This document shows, one piece after another, positions 8,901 through 18,020 of a stretch of DNA of 64,000 nt. Below the pieces are notes generated by a model. That model was given only the letters and a program-made list of their open reading frames with translations. It was not told the DNA's origin and ran no database searches. This DNA comes from Campylobacter concisus (GTDB lineage: Bacteria > Campylobacterota > Campylobacteria > Campylobacterales > Campylobacteraceae): NCBI RefSeq assembly GCF_003048575.1, contig NZ_PIRZ01000003.1:62001-126000 (forward strand). Reading direction: 5' to 3'. How positions within the stretch are numbered: the first letter of the stretch is position 1; every line of letters begins with the position of its first letter. A program made the position numbers and the translations under genes.

Positions 8901-9550
8901 AATCTATATCCGCGTCTTCTAACAGTTTCAATTGTTGAAATATTTAGTGGTTTGTCCATTTTTTGGCGGATTTGGTTGATAGCGACTTCAATGACGTTTG
9001 GAGTGACGAGCTCTGGCTCTTCCCAGATAGCATCAAGCAGTTGCTCTTTAGATACGATCTGATCTGAGTGTCTTGCAAGATGAGTTAAGACTTCAAAAGG
9101 TTTACCTTTAAGCTCAATATCACGACCCAAATATGTGATTTTTTCTTCATCTGGATTGATGATGAGCTCATCAATTTTTATAATATTTGTGCCGCCAAAG
9201 CGTAGTCTAGCTTCAAGTCTAGCTACTAGGATATCAAAATCAAATGGTTTTTTGATATAGTCATCAGCACCAGCTCTAAGTGCTTTTATTTCGCTTTCTT
9301 TGTCATCTTTTGCAGAAAGAACTACAACTGAAGTGCGTGGAGATTTATGTTTGATGATGTTTATAAGATCTATGCCATCGCCATCTTGAAGCATCCAATC
9401 AGTCAAAACTAGATCGTAATTTCTGATACCTATATAGTACTCAGCATCTTTAAAATTTTCAGAGCTATCAGTTTGATAGCCAAACTCTTGCAAGCCCTCA
9501 GCAATCGTCTTATTTAGCGTCACTTCATCTTCAACTATTAAAATACGCAT
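8879..9550 (-). CDS. cosR: CosR/HsrA-family response regulator
   Basis: This 223-residue OmpR-type regulator has a receiver domain (1-120) and a winged-helix DNA-binding domain (about 125-223). The C-terminal half (GKPFEVLTHLARH, ETVRRRGYRF) is close to what I remember of C. jejuni CosR and H. pylori HP1043, essential regulators of oxidative stress and energy genes. The receiver here looks conventional: acidic pocket Glu7/Asp8, phosphoacceptor Asp51 in LTDWML, and Lys101 in KKPF. CosR and HP1043 are regarded as phosphorylation-independent and lack a usable Asp at this place. The kinase downstream overlaps it. Confidence 0.93.
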   Translation of the reverse strand: MRILIVEDEVTLNKTIAEGLQEFGYQTDSSENFKDAEYYIGIRNYDLVLTDWMLQDGDGIDLINIIKHKSPRTSVVVLSAKDDKESEIKALRAGADDYIKKPFDFDILVARLEARLRFGGTNIIKIDELIINPDEEKITYLGRDIELKGKPFEVLTHLARHSDQIVSKEQLLDAIWEEPELVTPNVIEVAINQIRQKMDKPLNISTIETVRRRGYRFCFPKKA

Positions 9551-9580
9551 TTTGCTTCCTTAAACTAAAATTTATGGGCG

Positions 9581-9586
9581 ATTGTA
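9581..9586 (-). promoter_or_regulatory. Putative -10 box of the cosR operon
   Basis: On the minus strand TACAAT is preceded by TGA, giving an extended -10 look about 31 bases before the cosR ATG. It would drive cosR, the kinase and ppx. A ribosome binding site AAGGAAG lies just before the ATG. Confidence 0.4.
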
Positions 9587-9626
9587 TCATAAATTAAGCA
9601 ATATTTCAAGATAGTTTAATAAATTT

Positions 9627-9953
9627 TTAAAAAATAGTGTTTATTTTTGCTCCAACAACCGCATTTGGTAAAATTTCAGTTTTTAAAATTTCCATTTTAA
9701 GGCTAGTTAGTGAGCTAAATTTCTCTTTTAATGCTTTGCTGGTTTCTTCAAGCGACTCTTCAACGCTTTGAAACTGTCTTTCATTATAAAAATTTTTAAC
9801 AAAGTCAATAATTAAAACATAATCAATAAAACTAGTTGAGCAAATTTCTAGATTCATTTGCACCTCTTGCTTAGCGACTCGCTCAAAATCAAGCATTCCA
9901 ATGATCGTTTCAAATTTATAATCTTTAATGATCGTCGTCATCTCGCTTTTCAT
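9627..9953 (-). CDS. folB: Dihydroneopterin aldolase-like protein
   Basis: The 108-residue protein matches the small FolB fold. It has an early region for the pterin-binding glutamate (FETIIGMLDFERVAKQ; the family reads x-G-V-x-x-x-E-R), followed by a Val/Ile-rich strand, a Glu-rich helix (ESLEETSKALKEKF) and a final strand. FolB cleaves dihydroneopterin to the hydroxymethyl pterin used for folate. The sequence is diverged but keeps the G-x-x-x-x-E-R core. The start overlaps the plsY stop by four bases. An alternative start at 9941 is possible. Confidence 0.75.
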   Translation of the reverse strand: MKSEMTTIIKDYKFETIIGMLDFERVAKQEVQMNLEICSTSFIDYVLIIDFVKNFYNERQFQSVEESLEETSKALKEKFSSLTSLKMEILKTEILPNAVVGAKINTIF

Positions 9954-10561
9954 ACGACTTTTTTCTCCTTGCCAGATATTAAGCGAACGATATTTGGTAT
10001 GTGTTTATAAACCACCAAAAATGCGATGATTAGTATCGGAGCGTGTGTATAGATTTCATCTAACTCTGGGTGGATTATAAAGCTTGATGCTATGAGAGCT
10101 ATCAACGCACAAAGTGAAGCAAGAGAGCTAATTTTTAAAAATTTTCCGACCACAAACCAAACAGCTAGAGCAATAATGATCTCAACTGGTAAGAAAAATG
10201 CGATCACTCCAGCTCCAGTTGCCACGCCTTTGCCGCCTTGAAAGCCCAAAAATATAGAAAAACAATGTCCAGCCACGCTTAAAACCGCCATCGTCCAAAG
10301 TACACTTTGGCTAGCTCCTAAATATGAAGCGACAATAAGTGGCAAAACTCCTTTTAAAACATCACAAACTATCGTTAAAATGGCTAGTTTTTTGGCTAGT
10401 TTTGGATCTTTTTGTTTTAAAACTCTTAAAACATTTGTCGCACCGATGCTCTTGCTGCCTTCGTTTTTTATATCAACATGCCCAAAAATTTTTGCAAGAA
10501 TGAGACCAGATGGAATACTTCCAAGTAAATAACTAATGGCATAAAGTATTAAATTTTGCAT
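9950..10561 (-). CDS. plsY: Glycerol-3-phosphate acyltransferase PlsY
   Basis: PlsY transfers the acyl group from acyl-phosphate to glycerol-3-phosphate, the first step of phospholipid synthesis. The 203-residue integral membrane protein shows the three conserved cytoplasmic motifs: GSIPSG near residue 15, GATNVLR near residue 40 and GGKGVATG near residue 108. About five membrane segments are visible. Its acyl-phosphate donor is made by PlsX, encoded in this same window at about 16 kb. The gene is followed by folB with a four-base overlap. Confidence 0.95.
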   Translation of the reverse strand: MQNLILYAISYLLGSIPSGLILAKIFGHVDIKNEGSKSIGATNVLRVLKQKDPKLAKKLAILTIVCDVLKGVLPLIVASYLGASQSVLWTMAVLSVAGHCFSIFLGFQGGKGVATGAGVIAFFLPVEIIIALAVWFVVGKFLKISSLASLCALIALIASSFIIHPELDEIYTHAPILIIAFLVVYKHIPNIVRLISGKEKKVV

Positions 10562-10620
10562 ATTTTACCTTTTAAATTTAAAGAGAAATGATATTAAAAA
10601 AATACTAATTTTTTTATAAA

Positions 10621-12909
10621 TCATCTCCACAGAAGCACGATTTTTTCGTCGTAGATGTCGCTTTTCTTTGGCGAAATTGGCGTTTCGTTTATCGTGATGT
10701 TTTGAACATCATTCGCCTCTTTTAGTGCATCGCACTCTTGTGCAAATTTCTCCTCAAGCTCGCTTATGGCTAAGCTTATATCATTTACGCTTTGCTCGCT
10801 AAGCTTGACGTCACTTCGCTCTTTTAAGACTCTATTTGCACTTCTTGCACTCGATGCGATTTTACCCGCATTTTGACGAGATAAAAGCTTGTTGCCAAAT
10901 ATCGCTCCAAGTATGCTAGCGCTTATATTTATGGCAGCATCAAGCCCACTTGTGGTCATCTCTTTTTGCTCTTTATCAAGCTTTGCTAGAGCCTTGTTTA
11001 GCTTGTCTTGTAAGCTTTTTCGCTCTTTTTCAAATTTAGCTGTGAGTTTTGCAGTTTGTTCTTCTAAAATTTCATTGCACCTATCTTGAAGTCTGATATA
11101 AAACTGCTCCTTTGTTTCATTGTTTTTTGAATAAATTCTCAATGCTTCAAAGATATTAAATTTAAAATTTCTATACAGATACTCTTTAAAATCTTTTTGG
11201 ATATTGTCAAAATTTTTAGCTTTTAAGATGAAATTTGGCACAGCTGCAAAGCTTGCGTCACTTGGCTCATTTCCGCTTGCATCAACGTGCAAACCTTCAC
11301 TAGCCTCGCTCCAGTTTGGCTCATTATCATTTTCGCTTAGTTCATAAAGATAGCCTACTTCATAAACGCTATCGATATCTTTTTTGGTGTCATAAATTCT
11401 TATCTTTGCGCTTGCTAGTAAATTTGGCGTGAGGCTTTTTGAGTTAGCATAAAGCTGCGTGATCTCATTTGAGATTATGGGCTTTATGCTAAATTCCATC
11501 TCGCTTTTATCGATCCTTGTATCAGATAAATTTTCTTTTTGCTCTTTCATCAAATTTGAAATTTGTTCGCGACTAAGCGGGCCTTTTAGATAGCTAAGTG
11601 CCCAGCGTGTAGAGATGACGTTTAAGCCGTCCTCATTTATATTTTTGAGTAAGAAATTCCTCTTTGCCAAATTTGATATGAGGCTTTCTAGTGAGGCTTT
11701 ATCTAAGCTTGAGCCAGAGATACCACTTAGTCCGTCGATCACACGGGCTTTATCCTGCGCTGTTTGGAGGCGGCCGATAAACCAAGTGCCTATGTTGCTA
11801 AGGCCTTTGTAGTCAAGATCGACCGGGTTTTGCGTACTTAAGACGCAGCCAAGACCAAATGCACGAGCTTGTTTTAAGAGCGTAAGCATAGGCGTTTTTG
11901 ACGGTGGGTTTGCATTTGGTGGGAAGAAGCCAAAAATTTCGTCCATATAAAGGATCGCTCTAAGTGAGCTTGTGCCCTCGGTGCCGCGCATCCACGCGAT
12001 AATCTCATTTAGTAAAAGGGTAACAAAAAACATCCTCTCAGCATCATTTAGGTGTGAGATTGTAAAGATATTGCACTTTGCTTTGCCGTTTTCGTCAAAT
12101 AGCATCTTTGAAATTTCTAGTCTAACGCCTTGAATCCAGCCTTTAAAACTTGGGCTTGCGATAAGTGCGTTTATCTTCATGGCAAGCTTTAGGCGTTCAC
12201 TGCTTGGATAGAAGGTATCCACGTCAAAGACACCTATCTTTTTAAAAGGTGGATTTGCGATGAAATTTATAAGCTCTTCGATGCTGACGTCTTTTTGCTC
12301 TTTAAATTTAGTATCAAATATGGTTGAGATGAGTAGCTGTTCTTTTGAATTCATGTCCTCGGAATTTATACCTACAAGAGATAATACTGAGGCTGCAAGC
12401 GAATTTATATAGTTGCTAAAAATTTCTTCATCAGTGATATTTGGGCAAGCAAAGTCACTAAGTAGCGCCACGCCTATACCAGCTGAGCTTTTTGGTGTGT
12501 AGATGTTAAAGTTTGCGCTTTCTTTTAAAATTTTTACTCGCTCAAGATCTTGAAAGCTTGACTCTATGCCGTTTCTCCAAAGCTCGGCTTGAGAGGTGGC
12601 AAATTCCTCTACGCTTTGACCTTTATTGGTTGCTTCTGCTTCATCTATGTATGGTAAAAAATCCTCCGGCCTCATCTGCGGAAAGGTTAGAGCTAAATTT
12701 GTGATGTCGCCCTTTGGATCGATGATGATAGAAGGTATATTGTCTATGCATGCCTCTTCTAAAAGCGTGATACCAAGGCCTGTTTTACCGCTACCTGTCA
12801 TACCTATGATAGCTGCGTGGGTGGTTAGATCCTTATTTTTATAAAAAAATGGCTCTTTGTCTTTTAGTCCGATATAAAAAAGTTTTAAATTTTCTTGTAT
12901 TGTTTTCAC
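10621..12909 (-). CDS. HerA/DUF853-type ATPase
   Basis: This 762-residue protein is a P-loop ATPase of the HerA/FtsK-like group. Walker A is GMTGSGKT near residues 36-43, and a Walker B acidic strand reads LYMDEIFGF near residue 320. A sensor region (STQNPVDLDYKGLSN) matches bacterial DUF853 helicase-like proteins. After about residue 600 comes a charged coiled coil (KFEKERKSLQDKLNKAL), then a short apolar glycine/alanine segment. HerA-like ATPases pump DNA or remodel protein complexes; no partner nuclease (NurA) is adjacent. The PilZ-domain gene precedes it by eight bases, so the two are probably an operon. Cellular role unknown. Confidence 0.8.
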   Translation of the reverse strand: MKTIQENLKLFYIGLKDKEPFFYKNKDLTTHAAIIGMTGSGKTGLGITLLEEACIDNIPSIIIDPKGDITNLALTFPQMRPEDFLPYIDEAEATNKGQSVEEFATSQAELWRNGIESSFQDLERVKILKESANFNIYTPKSSAGIGVALLSDFACPNITDEEIFSNYINSLAASVLSLVGINSEDMNSKEQLLISTIFDTKFKEQKDVSIEELINFIANPPFKKIGVFDVDTFYPSSERLKLAMKINALIASPSFKGWIQGVRLEISKMLFDENGKAKCNIFTISHLNDAERMFFVTLLLNEIIAWMRGTEGTSSLRAILYMDEIFGFFPPNANPPSKTPMLTLLKQARAFGLGCVLSTQNPVDLDYKGLSNIGTWFIGRLQTAQDKARVIDGLSGISGSSLDKASLESLISNLAKRNFLLKNINEDGLNVISTRWALSYLKGPLSREQISNLMKEQKENLSDTRIDKSEMEFSIKPIISNEITQLYANSKSLTPNLLASAKIRIYDTKKDIDSVYEVGYLYELSENDNEPNWSEASEGLHVDASGNEPSDASFAAVPNFILKAKNFDNIQKDFKEYLYRNFKFNIFEALRIYSKNNETKEQFYIRLQDRCNEILEEQTAKLTAKFEKERKSLQDKLNKALAKLDKEQKEMTTSGLDAAINISASILGAIFGNKLLSRQNAGKIASSARSANRVLKERSDVKLSEQSVNDISLAISELEEKFAQECDALKEANDVQNITINETPISPKKSDIYDEKIVLLWR

Positions 12910-12917
12910 TAGCTGCC

Positions 12918-14000
12918 TTATTCGTATAAATTTATACGTGAGCGAAGCTCGTCAAGTGTCTCTTTTATGCGCTTTTGCGTAAAATCTTTTATCGTTTCAT
13001 CATCATCGATAAGCTTCATACAGTATCTAATGTAGCCTTTATATGCCAGCTCTGTAACAAGTCTTAGTTTTAAAGTCACGTTTTTTACTTTATCTGGCGC
13101 AATTAAGATTTCAAAGGTCGCTTCTAGCTCTTCTCCATCTTGAAAATTTGTAGTTTGCGGGCTTAATACGCTTATGCCACCCTCAGAAACATCATAAAGG
13201 CTACCTTCGATCTTGTCTTGCTTTCCTTTGATAATAGTTTTGGTGAAACGATTTGGCAAGATACGTTGGAATTTTCTTTTATATGCGTACATCGTCGTAT
13301 TTCGTAAGAAATTTGAAAGAGTGACGCCTTTATTGACTATATTGTAATTAACAATATCAGCACATAATGGCTTTGAGAAAAAGCTATTGGGCAAAATAAA
13401 ACCTTTGCCGTCTTGTTTCATAGCTAAAATTTGCATCATATCCACGCGAAAAACGACACTATCTTCTTTAACTTCTAAAATTTCAGCCTCATATTTTATA
13501 TTTAATCCATCATATAAATTTAAAAGCTCTGGCCTTACCTTGGCTTTTTTCATACGAGTGAATGTATTGATCGGATCTTCATAAAAAAATGTTCCGGTTT
13601 CGATCATATCTTTTACATTTGTTTCTTGCTGGTCTTTGGCACCACATAAAATTTCTTTGATTCTTGAAACAGCATTTACGAAATAACCTACGAAGGCACT
13701 GTTGTCGCAAGAGTGACTGAAATTTAAGGTCAAATTTAAAAGTAGGAAATTTATTAATTCGTCTCTTGCGTTTGATTTTGGTATTAGATTATTTAAATCA
13801 TCTTGTAGCTGCGTAGCATTTGGCTTTTGAATAAGCAGTGTATCAAAGATATTTTCAAGACAAATTTTTACCTGATCGTGCGGCACGATAAATGTTAGTT
13901 GCCTACAAAATTTTATACCGTCATCGATAAATTTATCTCTTAATTTAAGTATGCTGTCTTCGCAATTTATTACAAGCTCTTGCCTGCCTTTAAAATCCAT
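12918..14000 (-). CDS. PilZ-domain protein
   Basis: The 360-residue protein ends in a PilZ domain (about residues 235-345), a fold that often binds cyclic-di-GMP. The key arginines lie in YKRKFQRILPNRF and the D-x-S-x-x-G-x-x motif reads DVSEGGISV. The N-terminal 230 residues are mostly helical with a YcgR-like flagellar-brake feel but no clear family. It is first in a two-gene unit with the HerA-like ATPase. C. jejuni has few c-di-GMP enzymes, so ligand binding should not be assumed. A weak ribosome binding site (CCGGAGAC) precedes the ATG. Confidence 0.75.
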   Translation of the reverse strand: MDFKGRQELVINCEDSILKLRDKFIDDGIKFCRQLTFIVPHDQVKICLENIFDTLLIQKPNATQLQDDLNNLIPKSNARDELINFLLLNLTLNFSHSCDNSAFVGYFVNAVSRIKEILCGAKDQQETNVKDMIETGTFFYEDPINTFTRMKKAKVRPELLNLYDGLNIKYEAEILEVKEDSVVFRVDMMQILAMKQDGKGFILPNSFFSKPLCADIVNYNIVNKGVTLSNFLRNTTMYAYKRKFQRILPNRFTKTIIKGKQDKIEGSLYDVSEGGISVLSPQTTNFQDGEELEATFEILIAPDKVKNVTLKLRLVTELAYKGYIRYCMKLIDDDETIKDFTQKRIKETLDELRSRINLYE

Positions 14001-14083
14001 GTAGTCTCCGGAATGTTATTGATTAAAGCCAAGGCTATGATATAAAAAGTTATATTAAAAAAGTATTTAAATTTATTTGGGGG

Positions 14084-14117
14084 AGAAATTTCTAGGTAAA
14101 GATACCTAGAAATTTCT
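14084..14117 (-). terminator. Strong hairpin downstream of ahpC
   Basis: AGAAATTTCTAGGTA (14084-14098) and its perfect reverse complement (14103-14117) form a 15-bp stem with a four-base loop, six bases after the ahpC stop. A short C-run rather than a T-run follows on the minus strand, with T-rich DNA further on. It probably ends or stabilises the ahpC transcript. Confidence 0.65.
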
Positions 14118-14122
14118 ATTGA

Positions 14123-14722
14123 TTATAGTTTGCCTTCGTTGTGTGAAAGGTAGTCGGCAACACCTTCAGTGCTTGGTTTCATGCCAGCATCACCTTTGTT
14201 CCAGCCAGCCGGACAAACTTCGCCGTGCTCATTTGTAAATAACATAGTATCTACCATTCTGATCATCTCGTCGATGTTTCTACCAAGCGGTAGGTCGTTT
14301 ATAACTGCGTGGCGAACTGTGCCATCTTTGTCAAGTAGAAATGATCCGCGAAGCGCTACACCAGCGTCTTCTAGAAGTACGTCAAAACCGCGAGCGATTG
14401 ATTTTGTCATGTCAGCTACGATCGGGAAGCGAACTTTGCCGATACCGCCTTTGTTTACTGGAGTCTCTTTCCATGCAAAGTGTGAGAACTGGTTGTCGCA
14501 AGAAACCGCGATAACTTCGATACCGCGTGACTTGAACTCGTCATATCTTTTATCAAATGCGATGATCTCGCTTGGGCAAACGAATGTAAAGTCCATTGGA
14601 TAGAAAAATACAACCGCGCCTTTCTCGCCAATATTTTTATAAAGATTAAAATCATTTACAATTTGATTGTTTCCTAAAACTGCTGCAGCTGTAAAATCAG
14701 GTGCTTTTTTTGTTACTAACAT
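14123..14722 (-). CDS. ahpC: Alkyl hydroperoxide reductase / 2-Cys peroxiredoxin
   Basis: AhpC reduces hydrogen peroxide and organic peroxides in the cytoplasm. The protein is 199 residues, standard for typical 2-Cys peroxiredoxins. The peroxidatic Cys49 lies in DFTFVCPSE and the resolving cysteine in GEVCPAGW near residue 170. The GGxG loop and C-terminal helix linked to hyperoxidation sensitivity cannot be judged by eye. It stands alone, with its own -10 box and downstream hairpin. In C. jejuni ahpC lies next to fdxA; here the fabH-to-fdxA block is also nearby, but ahpC has the opposite neighbour. Confidence 0.96.
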   Translation of the reverse strand: MLVTKKAPDFTAAAVLGNNQIVNDFNLYKNIGEKGAVVFFYPMDFTFVCPSEIIAFDKRYDEFKSRGIEVIAVSCDNQFSHFAWKETPVNKGGIGKVRFPIVADMTKSIARGFDVLLEDAGVALRGSFLLDKDGTVRHAVINDLPLGRNIDEMIRMVDTMLFTNEHGEVCPAGWNKGDAGMKPSTEGVADYLSHNEGKL

Positions 14723-14758
14723 TTGTTCTCCTTAATAATAAATTTTATTGATTGCGAA

Positions 14759-14764
14759 ATTATA
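14759..14764 (-). promoter_or_regulatory. Putative -10 box of ahpC
   Basis: On the minus strand GATATAATTT contains a TATAAT box about 37 bases before the ahpC ATG. The ribosome binding site AAGGAG lies directly before the start. I could not confirm a PerR operator by eye. The remaining intergenic DNA up to 14915 is AT-rich with no gene. Confidence 0.5.
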
Positions 14765-14915
14765 TCTATTCAAAATTAAATTTAGTTTAAACATATTTTA
14801 GAAATTTTTTTGTAGTAAATTTAGCGTTATTGATAAGAGTAGAAAATGGATTTTTGTTAAAAGTGTTAAAAATTTGAATTTTAAAAATTTTATTGATGAG
14901 AATACTTGAAAGAAA

Positions 14916-14934
14916 TTAGTAAAAGCGTTACTAA
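14916..14934 (-). terminator. Likely terminator after fabH
   Basis: TTAGTAA and TTACTAA form a 7-bp stem with a five-base loop, 26 bases beyond the fabH stop. On the minus strand it is followed by TTTCTTTC, which suits a rho-independent terminator for the operon that ends with fabH. Confidence 0.45.
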
Positions 14935-14959
14935 AAATTTAGAAAATTACTTGCTGTAA

Positions 14960-15967
14960 TTATTGTAAGTCGCTAAAATTTTTTCCACCAAATTTTAGAA
15001 TTGCTGATCCCCATGTAAAGCCGCCACCAAATGCATCAAGAAGCAAAACTGAACCATTTTTGATACGGCCGTCTTCATAGGCATTATTTATAGCCATCGG
15101 AATTGAAGCGGAGCTTGTATTGCCATATTTAGCAACAGTCAAGACACACTGCTCATCTTTAAAATTTAATCTATTTTTTACTGCATCTATTATTCTTATA
15201 TTTGCTTGATGAGGTATAAAAAAATCAATATCTTCGCTTTGCATTTTATTTGCATACAAAATTTCTATTACGCTTTTGCTAAGTGTTTGAACTGCTATTT
15301 TAAAAACTTCATTTCCACTCATATGGATGAAATTTAGTCTATTTTTTAGCGTTTCCTCACTGGCTGGAAATACACTCCCACATCCTGGAGTTATTAAAAG
15401 TTCAGCTTGCTTGCCGTCGCTTGCCGTATGAATATCGATGATCTCATTTTCATTGCCACTACTAATTACAGCCGCGCCCGCTCCATCACCAAATAGTATA
15501 CAAGTGCTTCTATCTGTATAGTCAACAATAGAGCTTAATTTTTCGGCTCCGATAATTAATACGTTTTTTTTAGCACCGCTAATAATGAGAGAATTTGCAA
15601 GCTCTAAAAGATAAATAAAACCTGTACAAGCCGCACTTATATCAAATGCTGTAACTCCATAGTTTAAACCCAAATTTGCAGCTATTTTGCAAGCAGTAGA
15701 TGGCATGCAAAGATGATCTGGAGATATCGTAGCACAGATGATTGCATCGATTTGAGCTTTATCAAGCCCTGAGCGTTTTATGGCTAATTCACCAGCCTTT
15801 GTACCAAGATCACTTGTTGTTTCGTTAGTTGCAATATGCCTTTGTTCGATACCTGTTCGCTTTACTATCCATTCATCACTCGTTTCAACCATCTTTTCAA
15901 GGTCAAAATTTGTCAGAATTTTTTCTGGAATATAGGAAGCGATAGAAATCAGTGAAGCTTTTGGCAT
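14960..15967 (-). CDS. fabH: Beta-ketoacyl-ACP synthase III
   Basis: FabH condenses acetyl-CoA with malonyl-ACP to start fatty acid synthesis. The 335-residue protein carries the full Cys-His-Asn triad: Cys in ISAACTGF near residue 113, His in [10 protein letters not shown] and Asn in KYGNTSSAS. The final [11 protein letters not shown] signature is present. It follows plsX by three bases in the order rpmF-plsX-fabH, which is widely conserved in bacteria and links lipid synthesis with ribosomal protein L32. Confidence 0.97.
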   Translation of the reverse strand: MPKASLISIASYIPEKILTNFDLEKMVETSDEWIVKRTGIEQRHIATNETTSDLGTKAGELAIKRSGLDKAQIDAIICATISPDHLCMPSTACKIAANLGLNYGVTAFDISAACTGFIYLLELANSLIISGAKKNVLIIGAEKLSSIVDYTDRSTCILFGDGAGAAVISSGNENEIIDIHTASDGKQAELLITPGCGSVFPASEETLKNRLNFIHMSGNEVFKIAVQTLSKSVIEILYANKMQSEDIDFFIPHQANIRIIDAVKNRLNFKDEQCVLTVAKYGNTSSASIPMAINNAYEDGRIKNGSVLLLDAFGGGFTWGSAILKFGGKNFSDLQ

Positions 15968-15970
15968 ATT

Positions 15971-16960
15971 TTACCTTGCAAAGTGCGAAAGTTCTTCTTC
16001 GATAACTTTGTTTATATTTGAATTAGCAAATTTTATTGCTTGAAAAATTGCATTCTTTATAGCTTTTGAATTGCTTTTGCCGTGACTTATGATAACACAA
16101 CCATTTACACCAAGAAGCGGTGCACCGCCATATTCGTCATAGCTAACCTGCTTTTTAAGTGTCTTAAAAACTTTTCTCATGAGTACAGAGCCAGCTATAG
16201 CAAGAGGTGATTTTTTAATTTGTTTTTTGATAATTTTACCTATAGCATCTGCAACGCCTTCGCTAGTCTTTAAAAGAATATTTCCCATAAAACCATCACA
16301 AACCATTACATCGATACTACCATCAAAAATTTGATTGCCTTCTGCATTACCAACAAAGCTATCAAGCCTAGAAACTAATTTAAATGCTTCTTTGCTAACT
16401 TCATTACCTTTGCTCTCTTCTTCACCATTTGATAAAAGACCAACTTTTGGCTCTTTTCTACCTAAAATTTCTTTTGCATAGGCTTCACCCATTATGGCAA
16501 ATTGAAACAAATGCTCACTTCTGCAATCAACATTTGCACCAACATCTAAAACTAAAGTAGCAGATTCTTTTGAATTTGGCATAAGTGTTGCAATTGCTGG
16601 GCGAGAAATATTTTTTAGTCTACCAATTCTTAGGGTAGCTAAACTCATAGTTGCACCACTATGACCAGCAGAAACTACAGCATCAACTTCCTTGTTTTTT
16701 AAAAGTTCAATCGCTTTGTAGATCGTACTATCTTTTCTTTTAAGCGCATCAGTTGCGCCATCTGCCATTGAAATAACTTCACTAGCTTCTAAAAATTCGA
16801 TATTTTTTAAATAAGACTGTGGAATGAGTGGTTTGATGACATTGCTATCGCCGACTAATACAGCTTTAAATTCTGTCTCTTTTAGTGCATCAATAACACC
16901 AGATATTATAGGATCTGCACCAAAATCACCACCCATAGCATCGATAGCAATGCGAATCAT
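15971..16960 (-). CDS. plsX: Phosphate acyltransferase PlsX
   Basis: PlsX makes acyl-phosphate from acyl-ACP for PlsY, whose gene is also in this window. The 329-residue protein begins with the signature [11 protein letters not shown] and contains SAGHSGATM and [12 protein letters not shown], all typical of PlsX. It is a peripheral membrane enzyme. It sits between rpmF and fabH. Only three bases separate it from fabH and three from the rpmF stop, so one operon is likely. Confidence 0.96.
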   Translation of the reverse strand: MIRIAIDAMGGDFGADPIISGVIDALKETEFKAVLVGDSNVIKPLIPQSYLKNIEFLEASEVISMADGATDALKRKDSTIYKAIELLKNKEVDAVVSAGHSGATMSLATLRIGRLKNISRPAIATLMPNSKESATLVLDVGANVDCRSEHLFQFAIMGEAYAKEILGRKEPKVGLLSNGEEESKGNEVSKEAFKLVSRLDSFVGNAEGNQIFDGSIDVMVCDGFMGNILLKTSEGVADAIGKIIKKQIKKSPLAIAGSVLMRKVFKTLKKQVSYDEYGGAPLLGVNGCVIISHGKSNSKAIKNAIFQAIKFANSNINKVIEEELSHFAR

Positions 16961-16963
16961 ATT

Positions 16964-17110
16964 TTAATATTCACCTGTAGTTTTGTTTATGCGGTGAGGC
17001 ATTTTCCAAGAACCATCTTTGTCTTTTACAGGCACTGGAAGTGTAACTTTATAATGTGTTCTACGTTTTGCTGCACGAGAATGACTCACTCTTCGCTTTG
17101 GTACTGCCAT
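16964..17110 (-). CDS. rpmF: 50S ribosomal protein L32
   Basis: This small gene encodes 48 residues starting [17 protein letters not shown], the unmistakable N-terminus of bacterial L32, and ending NKTTGEY. L32 is part of the large ribosomal subunit. The usual zinc-binding cysteines of some L32 versions are absent, giving the cysteine-free form common in Campylobacter. It lies between the YceD-like gene and plsX, as in many bacteria. A ribosome binding site AAGGAG precedes the ATG. Confidence 0.95.
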   Translation of the reverse strand: MAVPKRRVSHSRAAKRRTHYKVTLPVPVKDKDGSWKMPHRINKTTGEY

Positions 17111-17122
17111 TTTTACTCTCCT

Positions 17123-17482
17123 TTATAAATTTTTACATTTTTCACAATAGAAATAATCACTTTTAAAAGCTTCTAACTCGCTCTCAAAGACTTCTTTTAA
17201 ATTAATATTGCCATCAAAAAATTCCATCGTATCGCTAAGCTCATTTTCGCTATCTTTATAAATACCATCACTTAAATTTAGCTCTACATCTTGATCGATA
17301 GGTAGCATAAATACTTCACCGCATCGATCGCAAACATAATTTATATTCCCTTTTATCTTACCTTGGCATTTTACCAAAAAAGGATCTTTTCTTTTTAAAA
17401 TTCCACTAAAAACTAAATTATCATTTCCTGCTAGCTCAAAGCTTATATCTTTGTTTGCTATTTTAGAAAAAGATATAATCAA
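17123..17482 (-). CDS. YceD/DUF177-like protein
   Basis: This gene sits directly upstream of rpmF, the usual place of yceD, whose product is linked to 23S rRNA accumulation. The protein has two CxxC pairs (CDRCGE near the middle, CEKCKN at the end) and the acidic C-terminal region typical of DUF177. I chose the TTG start at 17482 because AGGTCAAG lies in front of it and it avoids overlap with ndk. The frame also stays open to another TTG at 17521, which would add 13 residues and overlap ndk by 23 bases. Function is by family and position only. Confidence 0.75.
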   Translation of the reverse strand: MIISFSKIANKDISFELAGNDNLVFSGILKRKDPFLVKCQGKIKGNINYVCDRCGEVFMLPIDQDVELNLSDGIYKDSENELSDTMEFFDGNINLKEVFESELEAFKSDYFYCEKCKNL

Positions 17483-17498
17483 TTTTCTTGACCTAAAA

Positions 17499-17912
17499 TT
17501 AGCAAATTTCTCTTGAAGCAAAGAAGAAATTTATTTCATTCACAGCATTTTCCAGGCTGTCACTTCCGTGAACTGCATTTGCATCAATACTATCAGCAAA
17601 ATCAGCTCTTATAGTGCCAGGAGCTGCTTCTTTTGGGTTAGTTGCACCCATTAACTCGCGGTTTTTAGCAACTGCATTTTCACCCTCTAAAACCATAACT
17701 ACAACTGGTCCGCTTATCATAAATTCGACTAGATCGTTGAAGAAAGGTCTATCTTTATGAACTGCATAAAATGCTTTTGCATCGCATTTGCTAAGTTGAA
17801 TTTTCTTTGCAGCTGCGATCCTTAGGCCGTTACTTTCAAATCTATCTATAATTTTTCCAACAACATTTTTCTTAACAGCATCAGGCTTAATAATAGAAAG
17901 TGTTCTTTGCAT
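17499..17912 (-). CDS. ndk: Nucleoside diphosphate kinase
   Basis: Ndk balances nucleoside triphosphate pools by moving the gamma phosphate through a phosphohistidine. The 137-residue protein starts [12 protein letters not shown] and carries the active-site His in NAVHGSDS near residue 116, with the Kpn-loop region [14 protein letters not shown]. Length and motifs are fully standard. It is flanked by the ferredoxin gene and the YceD-like gene, as in C. jejuni. Confidence 0.97.
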   Translation of the reverse strand: MQRTLSIIKPDAVKKNVVGKIIDRFESNGLRIAAAKKIQLSKCDAKAFYAVHKDRPFFNDLVEFMISGPVVVMVLEGENAVAKNRELMGATNPKEAAPGTIRADFADSIDANAVHGSDSLENAVNEINFFFASREIC

Positions 17913-17983
17913 AAATTTTTCCTTAAATCTAGGTTATTTAAATTGAAGTTGGCAATTATATCAAATAAAGCTTAAAAATAAAA

Positions 17984-18002
17984 TAGGCTCAATTTGAGCC
18001 TA
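17984..18002 (-). terminator. Rho-independent terminator after the ferredoxin gene
   Basis: TAGGCTCA and TGAGCCTA form a perfect 8-bp stem with a three-base loop, 19 bases past the ferredoxin stop. On the minus strand it is followed by ATTTTATTTTTAAG, a good T-rich tail. It separates the ferredoxin gene from ndk. Confidence 0.75.
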
Positions 18003-18020
18003 AAATTTATAAATATAAAT

